Shown here piece after piece: positions 12,901-22,834 of a stretch of 64,000 nucleotides of DNA. How positions within the stretch are numbered: position 1 is the first letter of the stretch; the number at the start of each line of letters is the position of its first letter. Source of the DNA: Beroe forskalii (taxonomy: Eukaryota > Ctenophora > Nuda > Beroida > Beroidae); the NCBI GenBank assembly GCA_011033025.1, contig WFMF01000005.1, positions 1,302,001 to 1,366,000 of the forward strand, in the 5' to 3' direction. The notes under the pieces were generated by a model, which saw only the letters and a program-made list of their open reading frames with translations, had not been told where the DNA came from and ran no database searches. The translations under genes and the position numbers were made by a program.

Positions 12901-14280
12901 CAAGCCTCCACCCCACAAGTCTACTATCCTATATCTCTATCACACCCCACCCCTCAGGTTTCGGTCCACCAAGCCACCACCCCACAAGTCTACTATCCTA
13001 TCACACCCCACCCCCCAGGTTTCGGTCTACCAAGCCGCCACCCCACAAGTCAACCATCACACTCCACCCCCAGGTTTCGTTCTACCAAGCCACCACCCCA
13101 CAAGTCTACCATCACACCCCACCCCTCAGGTTTCGGTCTACCAAGCCACCACCCCACAAGTCTACCATCCTATATCTCCATCACATCCCACCCCCCAGGT
13201 TTCGTTCTACCAAGCCTCCACCCCACAAGTCTACTATCCTATATCTCTATCACACCCCACCCCCCAGGTTTCGTTCTACCAAGCCACCACCCCACAAGTC
13301 TACTATCCTATCACACTCCACCCCCCAGGTTTCGGTCTACCAAGCCGCCACCCCATAAGTCTAACATCCTATCACACCCCACCCCCTCCCTCAGGTTTCG
13401 TTCTACCAAGCCACCGCCCCACAAGTCAACCATCCTATCACACCCCCTCCCTCAGGTTTCGGTCTACCAAGCCACCACCCCACAAGTATACCATCCTATC
13501 ACACCCCACCCCCCAGGTTTCGTTCTACCAAGCCACCGCCCCACAAGTCTACCATCACACCCCACCCCTCAGGTTTCGTTCTACCAAGCCCCTCCCCCCA
13601 ATTAGTCGACTATCACACCCCACCCCCCAGGTTTCGTTCTACCAAGCCCCTCCCCCCAATTAGTCGACTATCACACCCCACCCCCCAGGTTTCGTTCTAC
13701 CAAGCCGCCACCCCACAATTCACCATCTCTATCACACCCCATCCCACAGGTTTCGGTCTACCAAGCCACCACCCCAGAAGTCTACCATCTTATCACACCC
13801 CACCCCTCAGGTTTCGTTCTACCAAGCCACCACCCCACAATTCACCATCTCTATCACACCCCATCCCACAGGTTTCGTTCTACCAAGCCGCCGCCCCACA
13901 AGTCTTTAGTCTACTATCCTATCACACCCCACCCCCCAGGTTTCGTTCCACCAAGCCACCACCCCACAAGTCGACTATCCCATCTCCATCACACCCCACT
14001 CCTCAGGTTTCGGTCTACCAAGCCCCTCCCCCAAGTCGACTATCCCATCTCCATCTCTACCCATCCCCCAGGTTTCGTTCCACCAAGCCGCCACCCCACA
14101 AGTCTACCATCCTGGCTGCCCGGGAGGAATGCATGCGGAGGAAGGAGTTGTCGGAGCTAGTGAACTGCCTGCTGCTCCACGTGTACCTGTTGGTAGTAGT
14201 GCTGTTAGCTGCTAATAGCTCCCTCCCCGATAGTGGGCACTGGAACGTGTACGGTGTCACTACCGCTTTCAATGGCAGGT
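6766..14280 (+). CDS. Polycystin-1-like gene, GPS to mid-membrane region
   Basis: Eleven consecutive exons join in frame: 6766-6921, 7270-7410, 7587-7653, 7891-8114, 8241-8333, 8454-8628, 8762-8954, 9111-9232, 9398-9541, 9659-9813 and 14072-14280. In order they encode a GPS motif (VCKCSHLTLFAS), first membrane helix, PLAT domain, and further membrane helices with cytosolic loops ending in RREEC-like basic sequence and a helix (LLLHVYLLVVVLLAANSS). This is the polycystin-1/PKD1L order. Family members are large ciliary or membrane receptors that are cleaved at the GPS and partner TRPP channels. The TOP domain, channel-like last helices and C-tail are absent after 14280, and the upstream extracellular exons lie downstream at 15811. 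I cannot say which PKD1 paralogue this is. Confidence 0.88.
7270..7410 (+). CDS. Polycystin-1-like exon: first membrane helix
   Basis: Phase 2 to phase 2. A hydrophobic run VILTLTCVLLFVYLVALTIF is followed by a short basic and Ser-rich linker, which fits TM1 after the GPS. Confidence 0.85.
7587..8114 (+). CDS. Polycystin-1-like exons: PLAT domain
   Basis: Two exons, 7587-7653 and 7891-8114. They encode GYLVRIVTGSQPNAGTTAR, VNIKLYGK and later KIHHIHIWHDNSGKDPSWFL, with the typical PLAT beginning, the HIWHDN strand and the PSWFLENV end. PLAT domains bind lipid or protein at the membrane. The 8114 exon leaves phase 2. Confidence 0.9.
8241..8628 (+). CDS. Polycystin-1-like exons: post-PLAT loop and TM2
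   Basis: 8241-8333 encodes YFPCHEWLAVEEGDG, the polycystin post-PLAT strand. Its donor AAG|GTTTTT is weak but phase-correct. 8454-8628 encodes WDAFISNASFAEHHLWGSL and then a helix with LTVGFTFLFVSMATNVAFW. Confidence 0.82.
8762..8954 (+). CDS. Polycystin-1-like exon: TM3
   Basis: Encodes TFTIFNIGSEVMSQGLVSSL and the helix LLVLPFIIGVIVLFRRS. Enters phase 0 and leaves phase 1. Confidence 0.85.
9111..9813 (+). CDS. Polycystin-1-like exons: loop, TM4-TM5 and following loop
   Basis: Exons 9111-9232, 9398-9541 and 9659-9813 join in frame. They carry a Pro-rich loop, PWWCSIVAWVLCFLAMICSV, SLLESLFISQPFIVLGCGI and a basic loop ending KAFR. The last donor leaves phase 2. Confidence 0.85.
9999..14100 (+). 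repeat. ~58 bp minisatellite copying the TM-exon acceptor, ~65 copies
   Basis: Each unit reads CACCCCACCCCYCAG|GTTTCGTTCTACCAAGCC, then RCCRCCCCACAAGTCTACYATCCTATC. That is a polypyrimidine-rich acceptor plus the first ~40 bases of the exon that truly starts at 14072. Units vary from ~50 to 70 bp. An inverted-repeat transposon interrupts the array at 10715-11069. Long apparent proteins on both strands are repeat artefacts unless an upstream copy is spliced. Confidence 0.93.
10715..11069. mobile_element. MITE with 19 bp inverted ends and 8 bp target duplication
   Basis: The ends are CTAAGATGAGAAGTACGTA and its exact reverse complement. The repeat word ATCACACC flanks both sides (10707-10714 and 11070-11077). 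An 8 bp target duplication points to the hAT superfamily. The 355 bp body holds many GTACGTAC words and no open frame. Confidence 0.85.
14072..14280 (+). CDS. Polycystin-1-like exon whose 5' end seeded the 58 bp array
   Basis: Enters phase 2, matching the donor at 9813, and encodes RFRSTKPPPHKSTILAAREE, then a basic stretch and the helix LVNCLLLHVYLLVVVLLAAN, ending TTAFNG with a phase 2 donor. The first ~13 residues equal the repeated unit. Polycystins have a similar basic RxxREK-type stretch before this helix. Confidence 0.85.
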
Positions 14281-15384
14281 GAGTGTTTTTGTGTAGCTTG
14301 CTCACTCGTACCGCATCATTAAACAGGGTGGTTGATTCAAATAAACATTGAAATTAGGACCTCAACAAACAAACAAATGAGACATATCGAATAGAATCAG
14401 TTGTCATGACATTGAATACCTATATTAAAAACAACTTTGAGTGATTGTGAAAACTTTGAGTGATAATCAGCATCATGTATTCTTGTGAGCCTAGAACATC
14501 TAATGACACGGAGCCGACCAGGTGAGGCGTAGAAAGAGTTGAAATGCAACTCGGTGTCCCATTGTCTTTCTAGCTTAGTTGCAGTGAACGTACGGAACGT
14601 TCACTTTTTTTAGTTGGTCTAAAGAGCATCTTTAGGCCAACTGAATATAAAGTTATGCAGCTTACTAAGGTACCTACTTGCTCCCTTTATTTCGTACTGC
14701 ATCATAAAAAGATAAATATACATATACCCGCAGCCTCTAGGGCTGAATTTCATATCGCACGCGCGTGCGCGTGCGATATGAAAATATATCCCTCGAGGCG
14801 CTAGCCCGAGTGGGATATATATCGCAGCACGCAGGGCCTGAAGCCCTGCTATACGAAATTCAGCCCATGAGGCGAGGAGTATATGGTATATATCCACTCG
14901 CGTGAGCTTTTGGGAGAATGGCATATCTAAGATGAAAAAGTTGAATGTTCAAGTAACTCGAAGATTTGAACACACAGGAAGGTTTTGCAACAACAATATT
15001 GAGTTTTTCTCTAATTAACAAAATTTAATTTTTCACAAATGCAATACAAACACGATTAAGCACCGTAAGTATTTGATCGAAGGGGTTGGTAAAGCTTATG
15101 TAGAAGTTATGAGCCCGAGGTCTGAAGGGCCCGAGGGCGAAATTTTAAAGGCGAATCGAATCTAAGCATGGATCAATCTCAAAGGTCTTGCAATCGAAGG
15201 ATTATTGGCTAACAATGTGGTTAGATGCTGTTAATTAAACTTATAACATTAGCAATCTTGGAAAAACAAACAATAATTGGAAAAACAAACAAAGGGGAAA
15301 ATGGTAGCACCAAAATATATCTTATTCCCAAAGTCACATAATAATACATAAAATGATCACTCTCTCCCGGCATTATTGTTATGA
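14281..15384. other. Unassigned DNA with nested foldback at 14739-14866
   Basis: A near-perfect palindrome at 14748-14783 (arms CATATCGCACGCGC) sits inside outer arms GGGCTGAATTTC and GAAATTCAGCCC. The rest shows no gene. If the gene order is wrong here, the break lies in this stretch. Confidence 0.6.
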
Positions 15385-15722
15385 TGTTTCAAAGGAATGT
15401 GGTGTCAAGAAGGAATTTGGTGTCAAGAAGGAATGCAGTGTCAAGAAGGAATGTGGTGTCAAGAAGGAATGTGGTGTCAAGAAGGAATTTGGTGTCAAGA
15501 AGGAATTTGGTGTCGAGAAGTAATGTGGTGTCAAGAAGGAATGTGGTGTCAAGAAGGAATGTGGTGTCAAGAAGGAATGTGGTGTCAAGAAGGAATGTGG
15601 TGTAAAGGAATGTGGTGTCAAGAAGGAATATGGTGTCACGAAGCAATTTAGTGTCAAGAAGGAATGTGGTGTCAAGAAGGAATGTGGTTTCAAGAAGGAA
15701 TGTAGTGTCAAGAAGGAATGTG
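15385..15722. repeat. 18 bp minisatellite, about 18 copies
   Basis: Tandem copies of TGGTGTCAAGAAGGAATG with scattered substitutions and one shortened copy. Because 18 is a multiple of three, open frames appear on both strands; these are not evidence of a gene. It ends about 90 bases before the exon at 15811 and does not copy it. Confidence 0.92.
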
Positions 15723-15810
15723 TCGTCTACTTCTGTTATCTCGTTAATAATCTCATAATTTATCTCAAACGATTTCATGAATTGTCTCAACATATTACAA
15801 TCTGTTTCAG

Positions 15811-16431
15811 ATCACGTGTATGGATGTGATGACTAACGTCCCTCTCAACGTTATGATAGGAGTTGACACCATTCCGAGCGAACACGATAACTTGAGATAC
15901 GGTCTTGTAGAGCGGGACTCTACCACAGCCTTCCACTTTCCTGCGGAAGAATTAGCTAAATTTGGTGAGTTTCACGATAAAATTCTGCCTACAAAGTGTG
16001 CCTTCAACCTTACTATTACCTTATTAGTTTCTCCAACTTTTGCCAAGATATTTATTGTTGAAAGTGATGATCATGAAGATCTGTAATATCAGCGAATCAC
16101 GTTTTATGAAACTACACGTGGTATTTACTTGGCAGTTGGCACTGCTGCTATGTCAAACTGGTCAACATGCTCTCAAAGCTTTACTCATCTTATATCTTCA
16201 AGAGTTCAAGCTTCTTTGTGTACAATACTAGTGATGCCTTAACATGCACATACACGCACTACGTACACTGTGTGAGTACGCACATAACAAGCATGTGTTT
16301 TCAGAGGCAGGTAGTGAGGTTGTGGTGAGTGTAACGAATCACGAGAATCCGGAGTTACCGTACGACAAACAAACTCCGCCACCCGACCGAAAGTACAGTC
16401 TCCAGTACTGGTTCGAACGGTGCCTCTACAG
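15811..16431 (+). CDS. Polycystin-1-like exons upstream of the GPS (GAIN-type region)
   Basis: Exons 15811-15964 (phase 0 to 1) and 16305-16431 (phase 1 to 2) encode PLNVMIGVDTIPSEHDNLRY, FHFPAEELAKF, EVVVSVTNHENPELPYDK and SLQYWFERCLYR. The pattern of a short beta strand, an acidic P-x-x-x-D segment and a final aromatic-Cys-aromatic motif fits the polycystin region just before the GPS. The last donor leaves AG in phase 2 and would join exactly to the GPS exon at 6766 (CLYR-TDAGWSDEGC), yet it lies 9.5 kb downstream of it. Confidence 0.75.
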
Positions 16432-17109
16432 GTAAGAGATTAATATGGAACTGTCATCCTTTCTTCGTTATCCCTGAAACTCTAACACAGTTCTGAAATC
16501 ATTTATTGTTATGTATCATGCTTGTTAGATTGAGCGAACTGATGATTTCAAGTAAATTTGCCACTGGTCACAGCCTGAAAATGTGTCTACTGCGGGCGCG
16601 AAACAGTTTTTTATTATTTCAGCATTCGGAAAAGCACATTTTCCGCGGGTGCGCGCGCAGCACATTTCACCCCTGCCAGTTAAACGAACGGGCCCAGAAG
16701 ATTGTTATCGTTAGGTCTTACCTTAGCTGTAGGTCTTTGTAGGCCTTATTCCAGTGATCATCATTCTCTTCTTTTTAAATACATAATAACATACCAACTG
16801 AAGACTTAAATCTACATATAAATCTGCTAAATTAACAGGAATAATTATTTGAATTAATAACATCCCCTGGGATGGTATTAATCTATCTGATGTGTGGCAA
16901 ATAACTTGAGCGATACATCACTCATTATGAATTTCCAGCACCTAATTTAATAATTATCACCTAATAAATCTCTCTTTTACCTCGCGTTCAGCTCGTGATA
17001 GCGTAGAGAATTTCCGCCGTAATTTGCTTCATATCTCCTTACATTTTCATTCCCTATACTTACCTGCTTCATTAATTGTAATGTCGCTAAAGTTTACATT
17101 TTGTTTTAC
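16432..17109. other. Intronic DNA, nothing recognised
   Basis: AT-rich, with no supported exon, RNA gene or repeat. Confidence 0.4.
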
Positions 17110-18442
17110 CTGTTTCATCAGGACACTTCTTCACTCCGCAGTACTCCTTCGCCTGAACTTCTGTAGCACACCAGGGCTTTATGTCACCGTCCGGGTTACG
17201 ACAGTAGTTGTGATCACTGAAGTCGTTACGAACGTAAGCTAAGTTACACACTGCTTCAATTTTATCCTGTATTATTAACATAGTAGCAGGCCCGTTGGGC
17301 CTGTAAACACACAGATCACTCGGCGCTGCTATCGATAAATGGTTGCTTGATGCTGAACCGAAATTGGTTCTAGCTTCTGATCACTTTGCTGTAAATGCTC
17401 GTTAACCATTGCATGATTTCAGATCAGTGTTATAACTGAGAGTTTCTGGACCTTGCTCGTGTAATTCAAGTGCTCACCTTGCATCCCATGTGTTGCAGGT
17501 TCGCCCACTGATGGCCTCGTTTGTTTGACCACGGTAGCTCTCTCCGTTACCCTCGTAACAATCTGTAAAGAGAGGAGATGTTAATAAATAGACAATAAAT
17601 AAATTATTACAACTATCACTATTTACCATACGCGATTTCACGGCATCTGTATAATCAGGAAACCTGTACTATCGCTCAGCTTGATAACTGCCTGCACTGC
17701 GTCACATGACTTGAGTCACGTGTTAACTCGCGACCAGAGATGTGAATAGGATGAATAGGGGGCCTCTCAATTACTTTCTTATATTTTCCCAATATTTGGA
17801 ATTCTATTGATCATTTAACAGCTACTCTTCTCACTTACATGTATCTACTTTTCGGATATTTATCATCAGTCAGCTCTTCTCATAGTTTCAACTGTTTAAA
17901 GTACCTGGAACGACGACCACGAAAGAATATTCCGGTATACATCGTTCGCTGGTATCACTTGCAAAGCAGCACTTTATTCCATTCGATTTGCCCGGAACAA
18001 GACCTGAAATTTACTTTAGGTAAAGTCTAGTAAAATTATTGCATTCTTCTACTATCTCAATAGTACTCAATAAGTTTAGATGCTATGGTTTTCTTTTTCT
18101 GGGAACGGAAATATATGGAAAATGTCTTCATGACCCTAGATTGTTTCTGTATGCTTTCTTCCTTTCCCTGCCTATTTTGTTTAATATATTCGTACAAATG
18201 GCTCATTATAACGATATGCAGTTGTCCTGATTACCTGAAAACAAGATTTCTACCGGAATAAAATGGTTCTGTTCATATTTTAGTCCAACAGTCGTTTGAA
18301 ATCGAGAAAAGCAGCAATGGTGCTGCTATGGGAGCTATAAAGCTATAACGTACCATTAACTGTGTCACATAATGCAGCGGTTCTCTCATTATCATTCAAA
18401 TCAATCCCTGTGATTGCTCCATCTTCCGTTGTGGGCATCACG
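17110..18442 (-). CDS. Kringle-domain gene, kringle exons
   Basis: Three antisense exons join in frame: 18354-18442 (copy of 2971-3059), 17478-17562 and 17110-17300. The kringle reads CYEGNGESYRG, SGRTCNTW, HNYCRNPDGDIKPWC and EYCGVKKC, giving the six expected cysteines plus one extra (AVCN). Kringles are extracellular protein-binding modules. The last exon leaves phase 1 after KKCPDET, so the gene continues beyond 17110; the next exon was not found. The overall protein type is unknown. Confidence 0.8.
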
Positions 18443-21400
18443 CTGCAAAGTCCAGGTGATTATGATGGTAGCGGAACTATTGTAAAGCCTCACATATACA
18501 ACTGGTAGAAATGACCCTAGAATAGCTGTTCTCCTAATATGTCATTGTTCATGTAGAACCATTATTTAATATTTTTAGAGTTATTTTGACTTTTCAGGCC
18601 ACTAATATATCGAAGAAAGCCAAAGTGACCCTAAAAATGGGCTGAAATATCATGGGCTACCTTCATCATTTCTCACTAATCGGCACCTGCCGTTTTACAT
18701 ACCACGGTATGTACCGACTAGTTGGGAAATGTACCACGGTATGTACCGACTAGTTGGGACATGTACCATGGTATGTACCGACTAGTTGGGAAATGTACCA
18801 CGGTATGGACCGACTAGTTGGGACATGTACCATGGTATGTACCGACTTGTTGGGACATGTACCACGGTATGTACCGACTTGTTGGGATCTAAACATACTC
18901 TCATAGCCCTCATGTTCAAAGATTTTTTATTATCTTTGTAGATTTCATCAGATAAGATGAAATTTATTAATTATAAATGGGGTTTAATGGTAATTTTAGA
19001 GGATAAAATTCTTGGTCTAGTGACCAATAGGAAAATTTTTGTCCAAGGGGCCGGCTAAAACGGTTCAAAAACGATTCGATTTTTGTCCATAAGGCCCTTT
19101 TAAAAAGGGCCGGTTAAAAAAAGGCCGGCTAAATAAAGGCCAATAAGGTAATCTGTTCATAGATGACGAAACTTGTGCCTGCGATTAACAATATTCGTTG
19201 TAGTGCCCCTATTTCACCTTGAGTCGATCAGCTTGACCATGTACCCTGGCTTGTAAGCTTGAATGAGATACACCCACGGAAAAAATATGTCGGTTACCAC
19301 CATACGTGTGATAGCCCCCAGCTTACCCCCCAAAATTGATATAGTTTGGGCAGAAAGAAGAAACCAAAAACTCGTGTAAAAATAAGACAATTTAACAGTA
19401 CATATGACCCATTCTCTTGTTGCAGTTTAACTGAATCAACGATGTGTTTCTGTTTGGAAAGTAAACAAGGGAAAATTTAACATAAAAAACTTTGCCTGGG
19501 AAGAGGTTATTTTGTATTTCTCCAAAATTAAACCCCGCCCCCCCTCCCAAATTTTAAAAGGGGGAAAATTTAAAAAAATTGCGGGTCTCGGAACAAATTT
19601 TGAACATCCCGATTTCCCCCGGGAATGTATTGTTAAAATTATATTTTTTGTCTTACATCATCAATAAAAGAGATTGTCGGCGCCAATTTAACAAAATGAA
19701 AAAATTGCGTTCCGAATTTGGCCGTTCTGCGATCTTTGTCGTTTTGCGTCCACCACAATAGGGAAATTTTTGAAAAAAAGGTTGGGGGTGGGGGTTTTCC
19801 CTGTTGATAAATTGCCCACAAACCTATTTTAAATATACAGGGTGTTAAAATGTATTATTCCCGATGTTGGTGTTTCTTCGCGAATCTTAAGACTTTTTTT
19901 TTGACCCCTAACAATTTTAAAAAAATTTATTTTTTTAATTTTCAAACCTCATGAAACAAATTTTGGCTATTTAAAAAATTTAAATGTTCTTTTTTCTTTT
20001 AAAAATAAAAACCCAAGCCCTATCCCTCAAATTCGTCAAATAGTTGATGTCGGAAAAACCCCAAAAAACTACATTTAAAATTAATTCTTTTCTTACCCTC
20101 CTAATCAAATAAAAAATGTTAACACACGCAAAGCCAACTGCATTCACCTAAAATTAATTTATAAATCAGTGAATTCTCGGAAAATTGAAGGAGAAAAGGT
20201 TGCAAATGGCCCTTTTCTTCAAAGAAATTGGGGCCCCCATTATTGAAACAATTCTGGTAAATTTAACTGTAACGGATAAATGATAAAACCTTTCATCCCT
20301 TTGGACCTTTAAAATTTTAAAACGTGTTATTCTTTAGATAAAGATGAAAATTCTCATTCAAATCATCTAATTTAAACTTTTCTCCTTGTCTCCTTTAGGA
20401 CCTCCCTTTTTCAGTGTTTGAATTAGGGTTCATCCCCAGTGCTATTTTTTTCCGAGAGCTTGAATTCGACAGGTGTGGTCATGGGGCCTTCAGAGGGACC
20501 CGGCATTGTGCTTCTCTCAATGACCCTGTTCCCTGGGGTAAAAGGGTGTATCCCCATCCTAACCTCAAAATTCCTTTTTTATGAAAAGGGGGGTTAATGA
20601 CTAAACAAGTTGTATTATTAAATCTTAAAAATCCCGATCTTCCATCCGGGAAATGCCCTTATAAAACTATGAAAATTTGGTTATGGTATATATTCACTTT
20701 TAAAGTGAAAAGACTATTTTTTGTATTATAATTATAGGGTAGATACAGGGTTACATCAAATCTTCAAATTATGAAAAGTGCAACGAAAAAGAAACTATGA
20801 AAAGCAAAAAAGATTCTATTTTTCCTTCGTACTGGGGACTGGTTAAGGCTGCACCCCGCCCAAATACCTCTGACTCAGCCCAAAGTCTGAAAGGCGTTAA
20901 TGCATTTGTATGAAAAAACGATCCCCCGTGTAAAAATTTACCCTAAAAAAAAAAATCTTAGAACTTCCCATTGGAATCGGGAAAACATCGAACTCGTGAG
21001 AACAAAGTCAGGGCTGGCTCATGAATACCCCAATTTTTCATTTTAAAAAGGGGAAAAAGGCCCCCCGGTTTTTTAAACAGCTAAACAGATGTGGATGTGA
21101 TTACCAAAAAAAGGGCAAAGAATTTTTCTCCCAAACGTAATGGGTTTGCTGGTGTCTACAAACTAATACCACTCGTCAGTCCGGACGGCTGGTTGGATGA
21201 GTCTACAAACTAATACCACACTTAAAAATTTTCTGGGAAAAAAAAAGGGCGCTGGGTTTATCTCAAACAAACCCACTTCGGAGGACCTGGTTGGGGGTCC
21301 AAACTAATACCAACCCCAGGACGGACCCGGTTGGTTAGTCTACAAACTAATACCACACTTCACAGGGGACGTGGTTGGGTGGTCCCTCAAACTAATCCCC

Positions 21401-21560
21401 CATTTAAAGGGCGGACGCTGGTTGGGAAAAAAAAAAAAAAAAAAAATTTTTTTTTTTTTTTTTAAAATAAAATTTAAAAACCACACTTCCCCCCCAAGGG
21501 AACCGGGGAAGGCCCCCTTTGGATTTTTATTCTCAAACTAATACCACACTTCACAGGAGG
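18209..21560. repeat. Degraded duplicate block A'
   Basis: Colinear with 2829-6790. It is nearly identical up to about 19260, then accumulates one- to four-base losses and homopolymer runs, with long A and T tracts near 21430-21470 and C/G runs near 21565-21595. The antisense exons at ~19200-19600 are no longer readable. The end corresponds to the 49 bp array but no GPS exon follows. Confidence 0.85.
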
Positions 21561-22611
21561 ACGGGGGGGCCCCCCCCCCGGGGGGTTGGGGGGTTGAAAA
21601 AAATTTTTTTTTTGGCCCAAAATTTGCTAAACAACAGATACAGACAACATCTTACCCACTCAATGTCGGGGACTGAAAGCTCCCAGGAATGGAGAAAACG
21701 AGGGTTTGGGACTGAACCAGAATTAAATAGAAATTCTCCGGGAAAAGTTTTATTTCTTATTACAGTATCAAAGTGCTTCGATATTCGAGCTTTTGAGGCG
21801 TTATAAATTATAAAATGGATATTTCTGATCTGTTGAAAAGAGAAAGATGCAGTGCAATGCATATAAAATTGAAACAAAAGACAAGTGAGAGCTCGACTTT
21901 TCGACAGCTTTGCTGTTTAACTTTTTAGGTATATTTGAGGTTCAGAATGAATCAGTCCGTCGACATGAAGTGGGTGGCGAATATATTAGGACATACGACA
22001 ACACAGGTAATTCTTTAATACGGGGGCAATAAAGCGGTCAGCGACCAACTCAAAGGGGTACAGCTTGTCAAAAATAACGAGGATGATAGGAAATTATTAA
22101 CGGCAGAAGGGATTGTGATATGATAAATGAGACGGGAGTGAGGGGGGCCGGGGGAGGGAAGATTGAGGAGTGGGGTGGCAAGGGGATACTGTATTGCTGT
22201 CAACAGTATCACAGGGTGATCTCTTGTGATTGGTTGATATTAGTGTGAGTAGGGAGTTACGGTTGCTGGAGTTACAAGAGATTCCAGGAGATAAGGGTAC
22301 ACCACAGAATTACGGGTGGTATCACGGGAGGTAATGGCAGCGTTTGTAGGATCCAGGATGGTGCAGTAGAGGACGGGTGAGGTGGAGGACGGGTAGAGAG
22401 GCAGAACGAGTGGGACGGGAATTGGACGGGTAGGTGGAGGAGAGGGAAGGGACGGATAAGACGTCTTCTTACTCGCCGTCCTCTCGGCTGTTCAGACTCG
22501 CGTTTGTTTTGCTTTGCAAGTTGCTGAACACTGACTTAAACAGGCTGAAAAGATACGCGTTATCGTAGAGATCAAAGTGGAGAGGATCCATAATTTAAAC
22601 ATTGAACGTTA
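21561..22611. other. Sequence after block A', includes likely CNOT1 3' flank
   Basis: No exon recognised. G-rich stretches lie at 22130-22460. The part next to 22612 would be the 3' UTR of the antisense CNOT1 gene. I could not place a convincing poly(A) signal. Confidence 0.4.
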
Positions 22612-22834
22612 TTAACCCTTATGAACTATACGATTAGATGACAAGGGAAATTTGCCTACAGAACACGCCATGTCACCGAGTAAAGTTGGCCGGACTAACT
22701 TCTCAATTTCCGGGGCACAAGTCACGAAGTCGTGGTCCCAGAAGTGGTAATCGTGGTTCTTGATGAGCTCTATGAAGGTGATGAGCAGGCCCCAGGGGTG
22801 GGGTCGGTTCACACACAGCCTCTCAAGGAGGATC
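22612..22834 (-). CDS. CNOT1: CNOT1 last coding exon
   Basis: Starts after CTCCTTTCAG and completes an AGG codon with the preceding exon. It encodes [17 protein letters not shown] through APEIEKL and then an unusual tail, [19 protein letters not shown], before the stop. Family members usually continue with a Phe-Gln-Ser-type segment, so the tail is either divergent or read-through of an unseen donor. Confidence 0.92.

Noticed and set aside
15379..15793. Repetitive 74-134 codon frames (SFLTPH, VSRRN, CQEGMW)
   Set aside because: By-products of an 18 bp unit, equally open on both strands.
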